Positions 35,662 to 44,800 of a stretch of DNA of 64,000 nucleotides are shown here, one piece after another. The stretch is from NIOZ-UU13 sp035528395. Its GTDB lineage: Bacteria; Planctomycetota; Phycisphaerae; Sedimentisphaerales; Anaerobacaceae. Position 1 is the first letter of the stretch. Each line of letters opens with the position of its first letter. The notes beneath the pieces are model-generated. The model had not been told where the DNA came from. It worked only from the letters and a program-made list of their open reading frames with translations, and made no database searches. The stretch spans positions 112,567 through 176,566 of the forward strand of contig DATKYR010000029.1 in NCBI GenBank assembly GCA_035528395.1, in the 5' to 3' direction. The position numbers and the translations under genes are program-made.

Positions 35662-36537
35662 ATGAAGGACATAAGACAAATAACTGTTATGGGATTGGGG
35701 CTTTTAGGCGGCTCGATTTCGTTAGCTGTTTTACGCTCTTTTACCCGAGTAAAAGTGGTAGGTTTCACGCATCGGCCCTCAACTCGCGCCAAAGCCAGAA
35801 GATTGGCAGTGGCAACTGAAGTCGTCGATTGCTTAAAGTCAAGTGTATCTGAGGCGGATATTGTCATCCTGGCCACGCCTATAGTTACATTTGAGAAAAC
35901 ATTCAGCGAAATAGCCGATGCACTGCCGAGCGGCTGTATTGTTACCGATGTCGGTTCAACAAAGGTACTGCCCCACCGCTGGGCAGCTAAGAAGCTGCCG
36001 AAGAGGGTCCACTATGTCGGTTCGCATCCTATTGCCGGCTCAGAACAAAGGGGCGTGGAATTTGCCAGAGATGACTTGTTCGACGGGGCAATGTGCATTT
36101 TAACAACGACAAAAAAGACTAATCGGCAGGCGGTACAAACCCTTAAAAGATTCTGGTCGAAACTTGGGTGCTATGTGAAGATAATGACGCCGACAGAGCA
36201 CGACAGAATCTTTGCAAATGTAAGCCATTTGCCGCATGTAACGGCAGCAGCACTGATAAATGCCAACAGCAGCGAAGAATTGAAATTTGCCGGCAATGGA
36301 TTTATGGATACATCGAGAATAGCATCGGGACCGGCTAATATCTGGGCAGACGTGCTGCTGACAAACGCAAACAACACCACCAGAGGTATCGATAAAATTA
36401 TCGCTGAATTAGTGAAACTTAAAAAGGCAATGAAAAAAGAAAATAAAAAAGAAATTGAAAGATTGCTTGAGAAAGCAAGAACGAAACGGGCGGCATTGAT
36501 AAAATACAAAATTAAAAAGAAAGAATTAATATCGTGA
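35662..36537 (+). CDS. tyrA: Prephenate dehydrogenase
   Basis: TyrA oxidatively decarboxylates prephenate to 4-hydroxyphenylpyruvate for tyrosine synthesis. QITVMGLGLLGGSISLAVLR is the NAD loop, VILATPIVTF and IVTDVGSTKV follow, and YVGSHPIAGSEQRGVEFARD contains the catalytic His. HDRIFANVSHLPHVTAAALI is the second family motif. The start at 35662 gives the usual short lead before the Rossmann loop; upstream in-frame codons are unlikely. A Lys-rich tail ends the protein. Its stop overlaps the purL GTG start by four bases. Confidence 0.92.
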   Translation: MKDIRQITVMGLGLLGGSISLAVLRSFTRVKVVGFTHRPSTRAKARRLAVATEVVDCLKSSVSEADIVILATPIVTFEKTFSEIADALPSGCIVTDVGSTKVLPHRWAAKKLPKRVHYVGSHPIAGSEQRGVEFARDDLFDGAMCILTTTKKTNRQAVQTLKRFWSKLGCYVKIMTPTEHDRIFANVSHLPHVTAAALINANSSEELKFAGNGFMDTSRIASGPANIWADVLLTNANNTTRGIDKIIAELVKLKKAMKKENKKEIERLLEKARTKRAALIKYKIKKKELIS

Positions 36538-39416
36538 GGCAGTGGCGATTTGAGGTTTTTAATCAGTCCGGCTTTTCAGATGTGCACGGCAGGAGCGTCC
36601 TGGAAGACATTAAAGAGCTGGGCATCAATTCGGTGCAGGCGGTTCAGTCGGCTAAGGTTTTTCTTATAGAGGCGGATTTCGATAAGAACATTGCTGAGCG
36701 CCTGGCACAAGAGCTTCTGACCGACCCGGTCTGTGAAGAGTATTATATAGGTAGAAGCGGCGCACCGGCGGGCCTGGCAAAGGTAACATTAATCGAGGTC
36801 CATCTAAAAAGCGGTGTTACCGACCCTGTGGCCGAGTCGGTAATGGCAGCGGTCGCCGATATGGGCGTTAAAGCCGACAATGTTCGAACCGCCCGAAAAT
36901 ATGTCCTCTTAGGTGAGATTAAGCAAAGCCAAATCGATACAATCGCAAAGAAAATCTTATCAAACGACTGTATTGAAGATTGTGTTATTGGTAACGAAGC
37001 AGAACCACCAGGCCCACATCTTAAACCATACGAATTGCAGCTTATACACCTGCCAATACGCGAGCTTGACGATGATGAGCTGACCGTTCTGAGCAAAGAA
37101 AAGGACTTGTTTTTAAATCTGGTCGAGATGCAGACAATTCAGAAATATTATCAAGAGCTCGGCAGAGAGCCTACCGATATTGAGCTGGAATCAATCGCCC
37201 AGACCTGGAGCGAGCACTGCCTGCACAAAACTCTCAAAAGCTCGGTCGATATGTTAATTGATGGTGAGCAGGTGCATTTTGACGATTTATTGAAAGACAC
37301 CATTTTCAAAGCCACCAAACAACTCGATAAAGACTGGTGTATATCGGTCTTTTCCGATAACGCCGGCGTGGTGGAATTCGACGAGGACTCAGCGATATGT
37401 TTCAAGGTCGAAACTCATAATCACCCCTCGGCACTTGAGCCTTACGGCGGAGCAGCTACCGGCATAGGCGGTGTAATCCGTGACCCGATGGGGACAGGCC
37501 TGGGTGCCAGACCCATTGCCAATACAGATATATTTTGTTTCGGCGAGCCGGACAAAAAACTCGAAGAGATTCCCAAAGGCCTCTTGCATCCGAAAAGGAT
37601 TATGAAAGGCGTTGTAGCGGGCATTCGAGACTATGGAAACAGAATGGGAATACCAACAGTCAACGGAGCAATTTTCTTCGACGACAGATACTTAGCTAAT
37701 CCGTTGGTCTATTGCGGCAACATCGGCCTGATGGACAAAGATAAGTGCTTTAAGAATCCGCAAAGTGGAAACCTCATCGTTATGGTCGGCGGCCGCATTG
37801 GCAGAGACGGGATACACGGGGCGACGTTTTCAAGCGGCCAAATGACACACGAACACGAGACCGTCTTTTCGCACGCTGTACAAATCGGCAACCCAATAAC
37901 AGAAAAGAAGATGTTGGATGTACTGGTCCAGGCAAACGAAGCCGGGCTGTATGAAGCCATTACCGATTGCGGAGCCGGCGGATTAAGCAGCGCCATAGGA
38001 GAAATGGGCAAAAACCTCGGGGCAGAAGTCGACCTGGAAAAAGCCCCGTTAAAGTACGCCGGCCTTAGCCATACCGAAATCTGGATTAGTGAAGCACAGG
38101 AGAGAATGGTCTTGGCCGTGAGGCCGGAAAATCTGGAAGCGATAACGAAAATCTTCGACGATGAAAACGTCGAGTCAACTGTAATAGGCAAATTCACCGA
38201 CGATAAGAAATTAATCTTAAAATACAACGGCCAACAAGTGGCTGATGTGGATATGGACTTTTTGCACGATGGAGTGCCAAAATACTCACGCAAAGCCGTG
38301 TGGAAAAGTCCTCATCTTACGGAGCCGAGCATACCGGAAAAAGATAATTACAATAATGAGCTTGAGCAAATCCTTTCATCTTACAATGTTGCCGGCAAGG
38401 AATGGGTAATCCGTCAATACGACCATGAGGTTCAGGGCAGCTCGGTCGTCAAACCGCTGACGGGCGTAAATAATGATGGGCCCAATGATGCAGCGGTGAT
38501 ACAGCCAAAGTTTAATTCGGACAAAGGCCTTGCTATTAGCTGCGGGATGAATCCGCTTTACGGTGACATCGACCCGTACTGGATGGCGATGGCGGGAATC
38601 GACGAGGCAATCAGGAACCTGATATGTGCAGGCGGCCGAGCTGACAGGATTGCACTGCTGGATAATTTCTGCTGGGGTGACTGCTCGAAGCCGGAAACGT
38701 TAGGCCCATTAGTGCGGGCGGCACAGGCCTGCTACAACGGAGCAATGGCGTTCGAGGCACCATTTATCTCCGGCAAGGATTCACTGAATAACGAATTCGC
38801 GTGCGAAGATGGGACACAAATATCCATTCCACCTACACTATTGATAAGCGCCATATCAATAGTCGATGACATCAACATGTGCGTAACGATGGATGCCAAG
38901 AAGGCCTCTAACTTGCTGTTTATAGTCGGCGAAACGAAAAATGAATTGGGCGGCTCACATTACTACAAGATTAACGATCAGGTCGGCGCAAACGTGCCGA
39001 AGTTAGAGCTCGAAACAGCCCCTAATATTGCTAAAAAGATTTCTGCAGCAATAGCGCAAGGCCTTGTGGTCAGTTGTCATGATTGCTCTGAGGGCGGCCT
39101 GGCTGTGGCACTTGCAGAGATGGCCTTCGCCGGCGGGCTCGGAATAGAAGCGGATTTGCTGGGTCTGCCAAAAAGTGATGATTGTTCACGAACGGACGCA
39201 CAGCTATTTAGTGAATCTAACTCCCGCTATATCGTGGAAGTCGAGCCGGAGAATTATAATGCGTTTGCAAAACTGATGCTCAATTTACCATTCGGCCAAA
39301 TTGGGATAGTAACAGAAGAAAAAACACTCTTAATAAAAACAGAAGATGGCAAGGCTGTTATCAAAGCAGATGTTGATGAATTAAAGCAGGCCTGGCAGAA
39401 ACCGTTTAATTGGTAA
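36534..39416 (+). CDS. purL: Phosphoribosylformylglycinamidine synthase with two fused PurS domains
   Basis: This 960-residue protein combines the PurS and PurL parts of FGAM synthase, which converts FGAR to FGAM with glutamine nitrogen and ATP. Two PurS-like domains come first (about 1-75 and 80-155; VLEDIKELGINSVQAVQSAK and VMAAVADMGVKADNVRTARK). The PurL part follows: AQTWSEHCLHKT, CFKVETHNHPSALEPYGGAA, GIGGVIRDPMG, TDCGAGGLSSAIGEMG, SGKDSLNNEF and CHDCSEGGLAVALAEM. Start is GTG overlapping the tyrA stop by four bases. purQ follows after 38 bases, so the two encode the complete enzyme. Confidence 0.93.
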   Translation: MRQWRFEVFNQSGFSDVHGRSVLEDIKELGINSVQAVQSAKVFLIEADFDKNIAERLAQELLTDPVCEEYYIGRSGAPAGLAKVTLIEVHLKSGVTDPVAESVMAAVADMGVKADNVRTARKYVLLGEIKQSQIDTIAKKILSNDCIEDCVIGNEAEPPGPHLKPYELQLIHLPIRELDDDELTVLSKEKDLFLNLVEMQTIQKYYQELGREPTDIELESIAQTWSEHCLHKTLKSSVDMLIDGEQVHFDDLLKDTIFKATKQLDKDWCISVFSDNAGVVEFDEDSAICFKVETHNHPSALEPYGGAATGIGGVIRDPMGTGLGARPIANTDIFCFGEPDKKLEEIPKGLLHPKRIMKGVVAGIRDYGNRMGIPTVNGAIFFDDRYLANPLVYCGNIGLMDKDKCFKNPQSGNLIVMVGGRIGRDGIHGATFSSGQMTHEHETVFSHAVQIGNPITEKKMLDVLVQANEAGLYEAITDCGAGGLSSAIGEMGKNLGAEVDLEKAPLKYAGLSHTEIWISEAQERMVLAVRPENLEAITKIFDDENVESTVIGKFTDDKKLILKYNGQQVADVDMDFLHDGVPKYSRKAVWKSPHLTEPSIPEKDNYNNELEQILSSYNVAGKEWVIRQYDHEVQGSSVVKPLTGVNNDGPNDAAVIQPKFNSDKGLAISCGMNPLYGDIDPYWMAMAGIDEAIRNLICAGGRADRIALLDNFCWGDCSKPETLGPLVRAAQACYNGAMAFEAPFISGKDSLNNEFACEDGTQISIPPTLLISAISIVDDINMCVTMDAKKASNLLFIVGETKNELGGSHYYKINDQVGANVPKLELETAPNIAKKISAAIAQGLVVSCHDCSEGGLAVALAEMAFAGGLGIEADLLGLPKSDDCSRTDAQLFSESNSRYIVEVEPENYNAFAKLMLNLPFGQIGIVTEEKTLLIKTEDGKAVIKADVDELKQAWQKPFNW

Positions 39417-39454
39417 AAAAGGACAATACGAAACAGGAAAGTAAAAAGTAAGAG

Positions 39455-40240
39455 ATGGCAGAGGTAAGAGCAATAGTATTACGTGCGACTGGGATAAACT
39501 GCGATATGGAAACCGAGTACGCGCTTGAGTTGGCAGGTGCAAAGGCAAAGCGTATTCACATAAACAGGATAATCGAGGATAAAACTCTGCTGGACGAATT
39601 CCAGATAATTGTTTTTCCCGGCGGCTTTAGCTATGGTGACGACGTGGCTGCAGGTAAAATCCTGGCAAATCAAATCAGGCATCATATTTACGAGCCGATA
39701 CGGAAATTCATTGATGACGGCAAATTAGTGCTTGGAATCTGCAATGGCTTTCAGGTACTCGTCAAGACAGGCATTCTGCCGGGTGATAACTCAACCAAAC
39801 ATCAGGAAGAAGTTACCATAACCTACAACGAAAGCGGCAAATTCGAGGACAGATGGGTGTACTTAGCCCCGCAAACAGATAAGTGCATTTTCATCGAGCC
39901 GGGCAGACAAATCTATCTGCCGGTTGCACATGCTGAAGGCAAAGTTGTTACTAAAGATGATGCTACATTGGAGAAATTAAAATCCGAGGGACATGTCGCA
40001 TTTAGGTATGTTGACAAGAACGGCGAGCAAAGCGATTACCCGGTCAATCCTAACGGCTCGATGGACTCGATAGCAGGTCTGACGGATACCACCGGCAGGA
40101 TATTAGGTCTTATGCCCCACCCTGAAAGGTTCGTAAGGCCGACCCAGCATCCACACTGGACCCGTCTAAAAGAAAAGCCGGCCGGCGACGGAATGACAAT
40201 CTTCAACAACGCTGTCAGATACATACAGGAAAATTTCTGA
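39455..40240 (+). CDS. purQ: Phosphoribosylformylglycinamidine synthase glutaminase subunit
   Basis: PurQ releases ammonia from glutamine for PurL. The class I amidotransferase triad is clear: VLGICNGFQVL with the nucleophile Cys, and LMPHPERFV with His and Glu. The N-terminal LRATGINCDMETEYALELAG and IVFPGGFSYGDDVAAGKI are the family motifs. It has 261 residues, somewhat longer than the small PurQ of Bacillus, as in many Planctomycetota. It follows purL by 38 bases. Confidence 0.95.
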   Translation: MAEVRAIVLRATGINCDMETEYALELAGAKAKRIHINRIIEDKTLLDEFQIIVFPGGFSYGDDVAAGKILANQIRHHIYEPIRKFIDDGKLVLGICNGFQVLVKTGILPGDNSTKHQEEVTITYNESGKFEDRWVYLAPQTDKCIFIEPGRQIYLPVAHAEGKVVTKDDATLEKLKSEGHVAFRYVDKNGEQSDYPVNPNGSMDSIAGLTDTTGRILGLMPHPERFVRPTQHPHWTRLKEKPAGDGMTIFNNAVRYIQENF

Positions 40241-40619
40241 ACCCACACCGGCTAACCACAAGTCTTCAACCTCTGTAACTTTGCTTAATCGGAGAGTATC
40301 GGGATAATTACAATGTTGTGGTACTGTACGGGGCTGCCGCCTGTTTCAAAACCGATTTTCCCGGGTGTTTGCTCACATTCTGTTGCTTTGGTTATAAAGA
40401 CATCATTAACCTCGATCCTGTAATTTGGAATCTGTCTGTTCTTCCGAGCGCAAGCGCACCCATACTGCTTACCGATAGTATAACAGGCAGTACCAAAAAG
40501 TGCCCCGCACCAATTGCAGTTGTAGCGGGGCTGCCGACCACCGGCACGCCGGGTGCATCGCTAACGGACGATTGGTGCGGGGCAACCAATAGCAGGAGAA
40601 ATGATGACTGGCTTGTCGG
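40241..40619. other. Intergenic region holding a palindromic repeat
   Basis: No gene is seen. The inverted repeat at 40501-40584 is described separately; it could act as the terminator region between the convergent purQ and STAS genes. Confidence 0.55.
40501..40584. repeat. Palindromic repeat, GCACCAATT family, copy 2
   Basis: TGCCCCGCACCAAT (40501-40514) pairs with ATTGGTGCGGGGCA (40571-40584), separated by 56 GC-rich bases that can form inner pairs. Confidence 0.75.
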
Positions 40620-40961
40620 TTAATCAGCGTTCTGGACAGCCGCTACGGTAGCGGGCTGGTCATCACTAAAATCAAAGACTTTGTCAAGGCCGGCAACCAC
40701 AAAAATGCATTTAGTCACGGTGGCAACATTGCAGAAGGTAAGCCTATGTCCAGAGTTCTGCAGCAAATTGTGCAATATTAACAGATTACTGATATTCGCA
40801 GAATTTATTATCTCGACCCTGGAAAAGTCAATTACGACGTCTTGGTTACCTTTCTTCTTACTGACAGTTTCGTTGACGGCTTTTAGCTCATGTGCTATTT
40901 TCGGTCCCTTAGAAGGCAGTACAACGAGAAGAACATCTTTTGATAGATTTTTAATGCTCAT
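40620..40961 (-). CDS. STAS domain protein (anti-sigma factor antagonist-like)
   Basis: A 113-residue single STAS domain: VLLVVLPSKGPKIAHELKAV, DVVIDFSRVEIINSANISNL, and HRLTFCNVATVTKCIFVVAG. The segment INSANISNLL aligns with the phosphorylated DSSG loop of SpoIIAA, but here the Ser is preceded by Asn. It may titrate an anti-sigma kinase or act as a stressosome-like scaffold. No partner kinase is adjacent. No clear ribosome site was noted beyond a weak purine run. Confidence 0.8.
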   Translation of the reverse strand: MSIKNLSKDVLLVVLPSKGPKIAHELKAVNETVSKKKGNQDVVIDFSRVEIINSANISNLLILHNLLQNSGHRLTFCNVATVTKCIFVVAGLDKVFDFSDDQPATVAAVQNAD

Positions 40962-41258
40962 TGGTATTAATTCCCATTTCTTGCTCTTTCTTCTGACCTA
41001 ATAAATTTTTCTCTATATCAGGAGAATGTATCGGAATAAATTTTTGCCAAGTTAAACAAAAAATAAAAGATTGCCCCGCACCAATTGTTATCAGACTAAT
41101 GTTCAAATAATTATATAAGGGACAAAGCTTCACTGTAGTACAATTAGTGCAGGATTAACTGAAAGTTGGGTCCGATAAATTTCATACCTGCACTCGCGTT
41201 ACCCCACTTCTTGCTTTTGCAAGAAAGCACGGGATGCGAGCGGGAACCACAGAATAGT
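40962..41258. other. Intergenic region with repeat fragments
   Basis: No gene. A lone arm of the GCACCAATT repeat (TTGCCCCGCACCAATTG, 41071-41087) is followed by a degenerate arm (CAATTAGTGCAGGA, 41141-41154). A reverse copy of the GTGCTTTCTTGC palindrome is at about 41190-41240. Confidence 0.6.
41190..41241. repeat. GTGCTTTCTTGC palindromic repeat, copy 2 (inverted)
   Basis: Contains GCGTTACCCC and CTTCTTGCTTTTGCAAGAAAG, then CACGGG; its reverse complement matches the element at 30493-30531 through GGGGTAACGC. Confidence 0.7.
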
Positions 41259-43442
41259 TCAAGGATTAGGATTCTCGATAGAAACTATGTGCATCTGGAA
41301 TCTATCACCGGACCAGCCCAATTTCTCAGCGACGGCCTGTGGGAATCGCCATCCGGAGTCGTCTTCCAGATAGAGCCGTATTTGACTTCGTTCAACAGCC
41401 ATCGCTACAGCCTGGGGTACGTCCAGATAGCGCAGCACGTTTAGGAATATCGGGCCGTCATGGTGCGAGTCGGGCAGATGCCACAGGTCGAGTCTGGCGA
41501 CGCCGGGCTCGAACAGCGAGGCGTACAGCGCGATGCCTGCCATCTGGTCATTACCCTGAAGGGCCATAGGTACCTCTCTGGTCGAATCGAGGGTACGCAG
41601 CGTCTGAATCGCCCGCCTTACGTCCCAGACCCGCATGCCGTCGAGTGTCTGGCCAAGCATCATAAACCGCCGGCGAATCTGGGTCCGCTTTCGTTCGTCG
41701 GTGTTCCAGGCAGTCAGCCCAATCCCACGTGGCGCAAGGTACGCCATCACGCAATTGTTGTTCCTGAACATTTCCTGTTTGCGTTTGAAGGCATCCTCAT
41801 CCGGCTCACCCAGTCCGCTTGTGGCGGAGTCGCTGAGCTCATCGGCAAAGCCAACGCTCATAGCAGCCAACCACTCGGTCCATCCCTGTTCGTTCAGGAC
41901 GTTCAGCACAACCGTCTCAGGCTTATCGAGTCCGGCCTGGTGCGCCAGGTATAACCGCAGACGAACGTGCGGCTGAGAAGTGAAGTCGAAGGCACTGAAG
42001 CGAACGCCGTCCCGTTTGACGGAGAATATACGCTTGACATCGAGCGGACCTGCCTGCGTCTGCCTCGGCCATCCACGAAATGACTTTTCCCGAAGCGCTT
42101 TCATCCAGGCTTTGCACTGCCTTGCCCATTCGTTGGCGGAATGCGGCACCGATGGTTCCGGAGCTTTGGGCACGAACGATTCGTGTATCTGTATATTTAT
42201 CCGGTCGGCGGGCAACTCGTCGAAAACCTTGAGCTGTGGCCACTGGAAAAAAGGCACAGCCGGCTCGTCGATCAATGGGTCTTCACCTTTGAGGAAGCGA
42301 TTGAACCAGCTAAAAGTATGCACCCTGGTCTGCTGTGTGTCCTTGTGGGGGCCTTCGGTGATATGCAGGCCAAGGTTCTTCTCGGCGTTATAAAGCCTGT
42401 AGATACGGCGCACTTTTTCGTGCAGGCGCAGGACTCCGTCCAGCGGGAAGATTGTATCCTTGTCGCTGTTAGAAAGCAAAAGCGGTCGCGGCGCCACAAG
42501 TGCCGCCACAAGTGGATAGTCCCAGCGGTATGTGTTCACAAGATACATACAGTCGCAGTGGTCTTCGACGCAGCCGTCCACAACGTGGTTTTGAAGGTCG
42601 GTGATACCGGCCACCGGGACAGCGACTTTGATACGGTCATCGATTGCTGAGAGCCACCAACTGTTCGCGCCGCCGCCGGAGATACCAGTCACTCCAATGC
42701 GGTCCTTGTCAACTTCTTTGCGCATCTGGAGATAATCCAGTGCGCGTATGCAGTTCCATGCTTCAGCCCCGGCGGACGTGTAGCCGCGACTATTCCACCA
42801 CCACATTTTGTACTGGTACGTTCCGTGATGGATACCCTCTATCTCGCCACGATGCACCGTGTCAATGACTAAGCACACATAGCCATGCCGTGCGAACCAG
42901 GCGGGATGGTGCTGGTAGGGAGCCTTGTTACCGTAGCGGATACCGTCTTTCGTGCCGACGGAGTGACCACAGACGTATAAAATCGTCGGAGCCGGCTTTT
43001 CGAGACCTTTTGGAATATACAGGTTGCCAGTTACGTAAAGGCCGGGTCTGGATTGATAATGAATCTTCTCAACGGTAAATTGCTCGTGCTCGACTTTACC
43101 GGTAATGACAGGTTTGAGGTCAGTTTTTTTGGGAAATGGCTCAAGCCCAAGCATCTCGTACAGTTGCTTTCGATAAACCTGTCGCTTCGTTTCCCAATCC
43201 TCGAGGGTTTTGATGTCGGCCAGGCATTGTTCGCTGAGCATTGCGGTCTGGGCACGGAAGTACTCGGCAAGCATTTGGTCGCCGCGACTTGTGCCGATTA
43301 CCGACCGGTCCGCAGCTAAGCATTGAAGAGACATAACCAACAACACTAATGTAACACGAACAGCTTGTCCAGTCATAGTTGGACCGCATAGTTTAGAATT
43401 TTCAATTTCCGCTTTACAATTTTTGTTAGCTTGCTGAATCAT
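41259..43442 (-). CDS. Exported alpha/beta hydrolase, acetylxylan esterase-like
   Basis: The 727-residue protein has a hydrophobic export segment (VRVTLVLLVMSLQCLAA) about 25 residues in, either as a long signal peptide or from an alternative start at 43376; a GAGGG site supports 43442. The first half is an alpha/beta hydrolase: PAPTILYVCGHSVGTKD, GYVCLVIDTVHRGEIEG, the nucleophile elbow GVTGISGGGANSW, and RPLLLSNSDKDTIFP with the likely acid. The later half contains a second, degenerate hydrolase-like part without an elbow. Related proteins deacetylate xylan or other glycans. It is the last gene of a minus-strand set with a DapA-like aldolase, an epimerase and a transporter. Confidence 0.78.
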   Translation of the reverse strand: MIQQANKNCKAEIENSKLCGPTMTGQAVRVTLVLLVMSLQCLAADRSVIGTSRGDQMLAEYFRAQTAMLSEQCLADIKTLEDWETKRQVYRKQLYEMLGLEPFPKKTDLKPVITGKVEHEQFTVEKIHYQSRPGLYVTGNLYIPKGLEKPAPTILYVCGHSVGTKDGIRYGNKAPYQHHPAWFARHGYVCLVIDTVHRGEIEGIHHGTYQYKMWWWNSRGYTSAGAEAWNCIRALDYLQMRKEVDKDRIGVTGISGGGANSWWLSAIDDRIKVAVPVAGITDLQNHVVDGCVEDHCDCMYLVNTYRWDYPLVAALVAPRPLLLSNSDKDTIFPLDGVLRLHEKVRRIYRLYNAEKNLGLHITEGPHKDTQQTRVHTFSWFNRFLKGEDPLIDEPAVPFFQWPQLKVFDELPADRINIQIHESFVPKAPEPSVPHSANEWARQCKAWMKALREKSFRGWPRQTQAGPLDVKRIFSVKRDGVRFSAFDFTSQPHVRLRLYLAHQAGLDKPETVVLNVLNEQGWTEWLAAMSVGFADELSDSATSGLGEPDEDAFKRKQEMFRNNNCVMAYLAPRGIGLTAWNTDERKRTQIRRRFMMLGQTLDGMRVWDVRRAIQTLRTLDSTREVPMALQGNDQMAGIALYASLFEPGVARLDLWHLPDSHHDGPIFLNVLRYLDVPQAVAMAVERSQIRLYLEDDSGWRFPQAVAEKLGWSGDRFQMHIVSIENPNP

Positions 43443-43560
43443 GATACCCTCACAAAAAAATTTAAGAAGAAGTATAAAAGGCTCTCTCTAAAAACAAAAA
43501 ACAGTGTAATCGACTCAACCATAAACTGCCAGCAAATATTTTTCAGTACGTTGGACATAC

Positions 43561-44628
43561 TCAGGGTGACAACCACTTATGAAGATTATCTTTGACAAAA
43601 TCATCATCTGTAAGATGTGGATAATCGCGTCTTATCTTATCAATCTTGTCAGCTTGTCCGGGTGAGAGCTGTTCGTCAGGATTAAGTGTGCTCAACTCTT
43701 TCAAAAGGCCCTGTTGCTTTAAGACGTAAGATATACCCGGAATGCAACCGGCGAAATGGTTGTCGGCATCGAAAATCGCCTTATTGGCCAATGTCAATTG
43801 ATTAGCTAACGTCAACATCTTCTGCGGAACCTGAGTGCCGGACCCGTGAATGGTCTTAATTTGAGCAAGATATTCAACCGCCCTTCTGGTCCAGCAAGCC
43901 CATTGACCTAACAACCCGCCGACAATGTGAAGTGAAACCAGACGACCGTTGACGTTAAAATCATACCGCGTGAGTAAATCAGAAATTATGTTGTCATCGT
44001 TGCCCGTATATAATGCTACCTCGCCGGCTCTTCCGGAATGGGCAACTGCTTCGAGAACATCAAGCGTTTGGTATCTGTTGAATGGTGCTATTTTGATAGC
44101 AAGGACGTTTGGTATCTCAACGAGCTTTTGCCAAAACTCGATAGGCAGCACCATTTGGCTTATGACCTCCTGCAGATAGAACCCCATAACCGGTATTATT
44201 TGGGCTACTTCTCTTGCGTGGTCAACAAGCTCGTCAATTGATTTGCCTCTTAGAGCCGTGAGGGAAAGCAGTCCAAGATGATAGCCGAGGCTTCGGGCTA
44301 ACCCGGCTTCTTTGACAGCGTGCTTAGTATCACCTACTATACCTGCGATCATTATCGGCTCACCGAGATCTGCGGACACGGCAAACGTACGAGCTGTCTC
44401 GATGGCCAGTTCCAGCACCGGCTGGTATAAACCTATTTTCGGGTCATGGATAGCAAACTGGGTGGTGTGGACGCCTATCGCCAAACCACCTGCGCCGGAA
44501 GCTAAATAATAGCGGGTCAACACCTTTTGGCGACGCTCGTCGAGTTTTCTATCCGGCTTCAGAGCCAGCGGATGGGCAGGAATCACACAACCCGAACGCA
44601 GCGTATCGATTATGTTTAAATCCAGCAT
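43561..44628 (-). CDS. Dihydrodipicolinate synthase (DapA)-family aldolase/lyase
   Basis: The start at 44628 (MLDLNIIDTLRSG) is the usual place; upstream codons are not family-like. YYLASGAGGLAIGVHTTQF and IAGIVGDTKHAVKEAGLARS are barrel segments, VMGFYLQ carries the Tyr of the proton relay and VLAIKIAPF the Schiff-base Lys. DapA-like enzymes include aldolases and dehydratases for keto-sugar acids, and this gene's neighbours (epimerase, transporter, esterase) suggest sugar-acid breakdown rather than lysine synthesis. The exact substrate is unknown. At 355 residues it is longer than DapA, mostly at the C-terminus. Confidence 0.83.
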   Translation of the reverse strand: MLDLNIIDTLRSGCVIPAHPLALKPDRKLDERRQKVLTRYYLASGAGGLAIGVHTTQFAIHDPKIGLYQPVLELAIETARTFAVSADLGEPIMIAGIVGDTKHAVKEAGLARSLGYHLGLLSLTALRGKSIDELVDHAREVAQIIPVMGFYLQEVISQMVLPIEFWQKLVEIPNVLAIKIAPFNRYQTLDVLEAVAHSGRAGEVALYTGNDDNIISDLLTRYDFNVNGRLVSLHIVGGLLGQWACWTRRAVEYLAQIKTIHGSGTQVPQKMLTLANQLTLANKAIFDADNHFAGCIPGISYVLKQQGLLKELSTLNPDEQLSPGQADKIDKIRRDYPHLTDDDFVKDNLHKWLSP

Positions 44629-44800
44629 AAAAAGCGGCCTTAGGACTGGTAAAGAAATTAGGTTTCGTTTTGGCTCCAGCGAGGACAAGGCTGGCAAGGA
44701 AGCAAAACACAGGCCTACTGGTTGGTAGTCCGAGTTTTGCTGACACCGCCAGCCGATGCCGCAGCCAGCCAAAAATGGAAGATAATTTATTTACAAGTCC

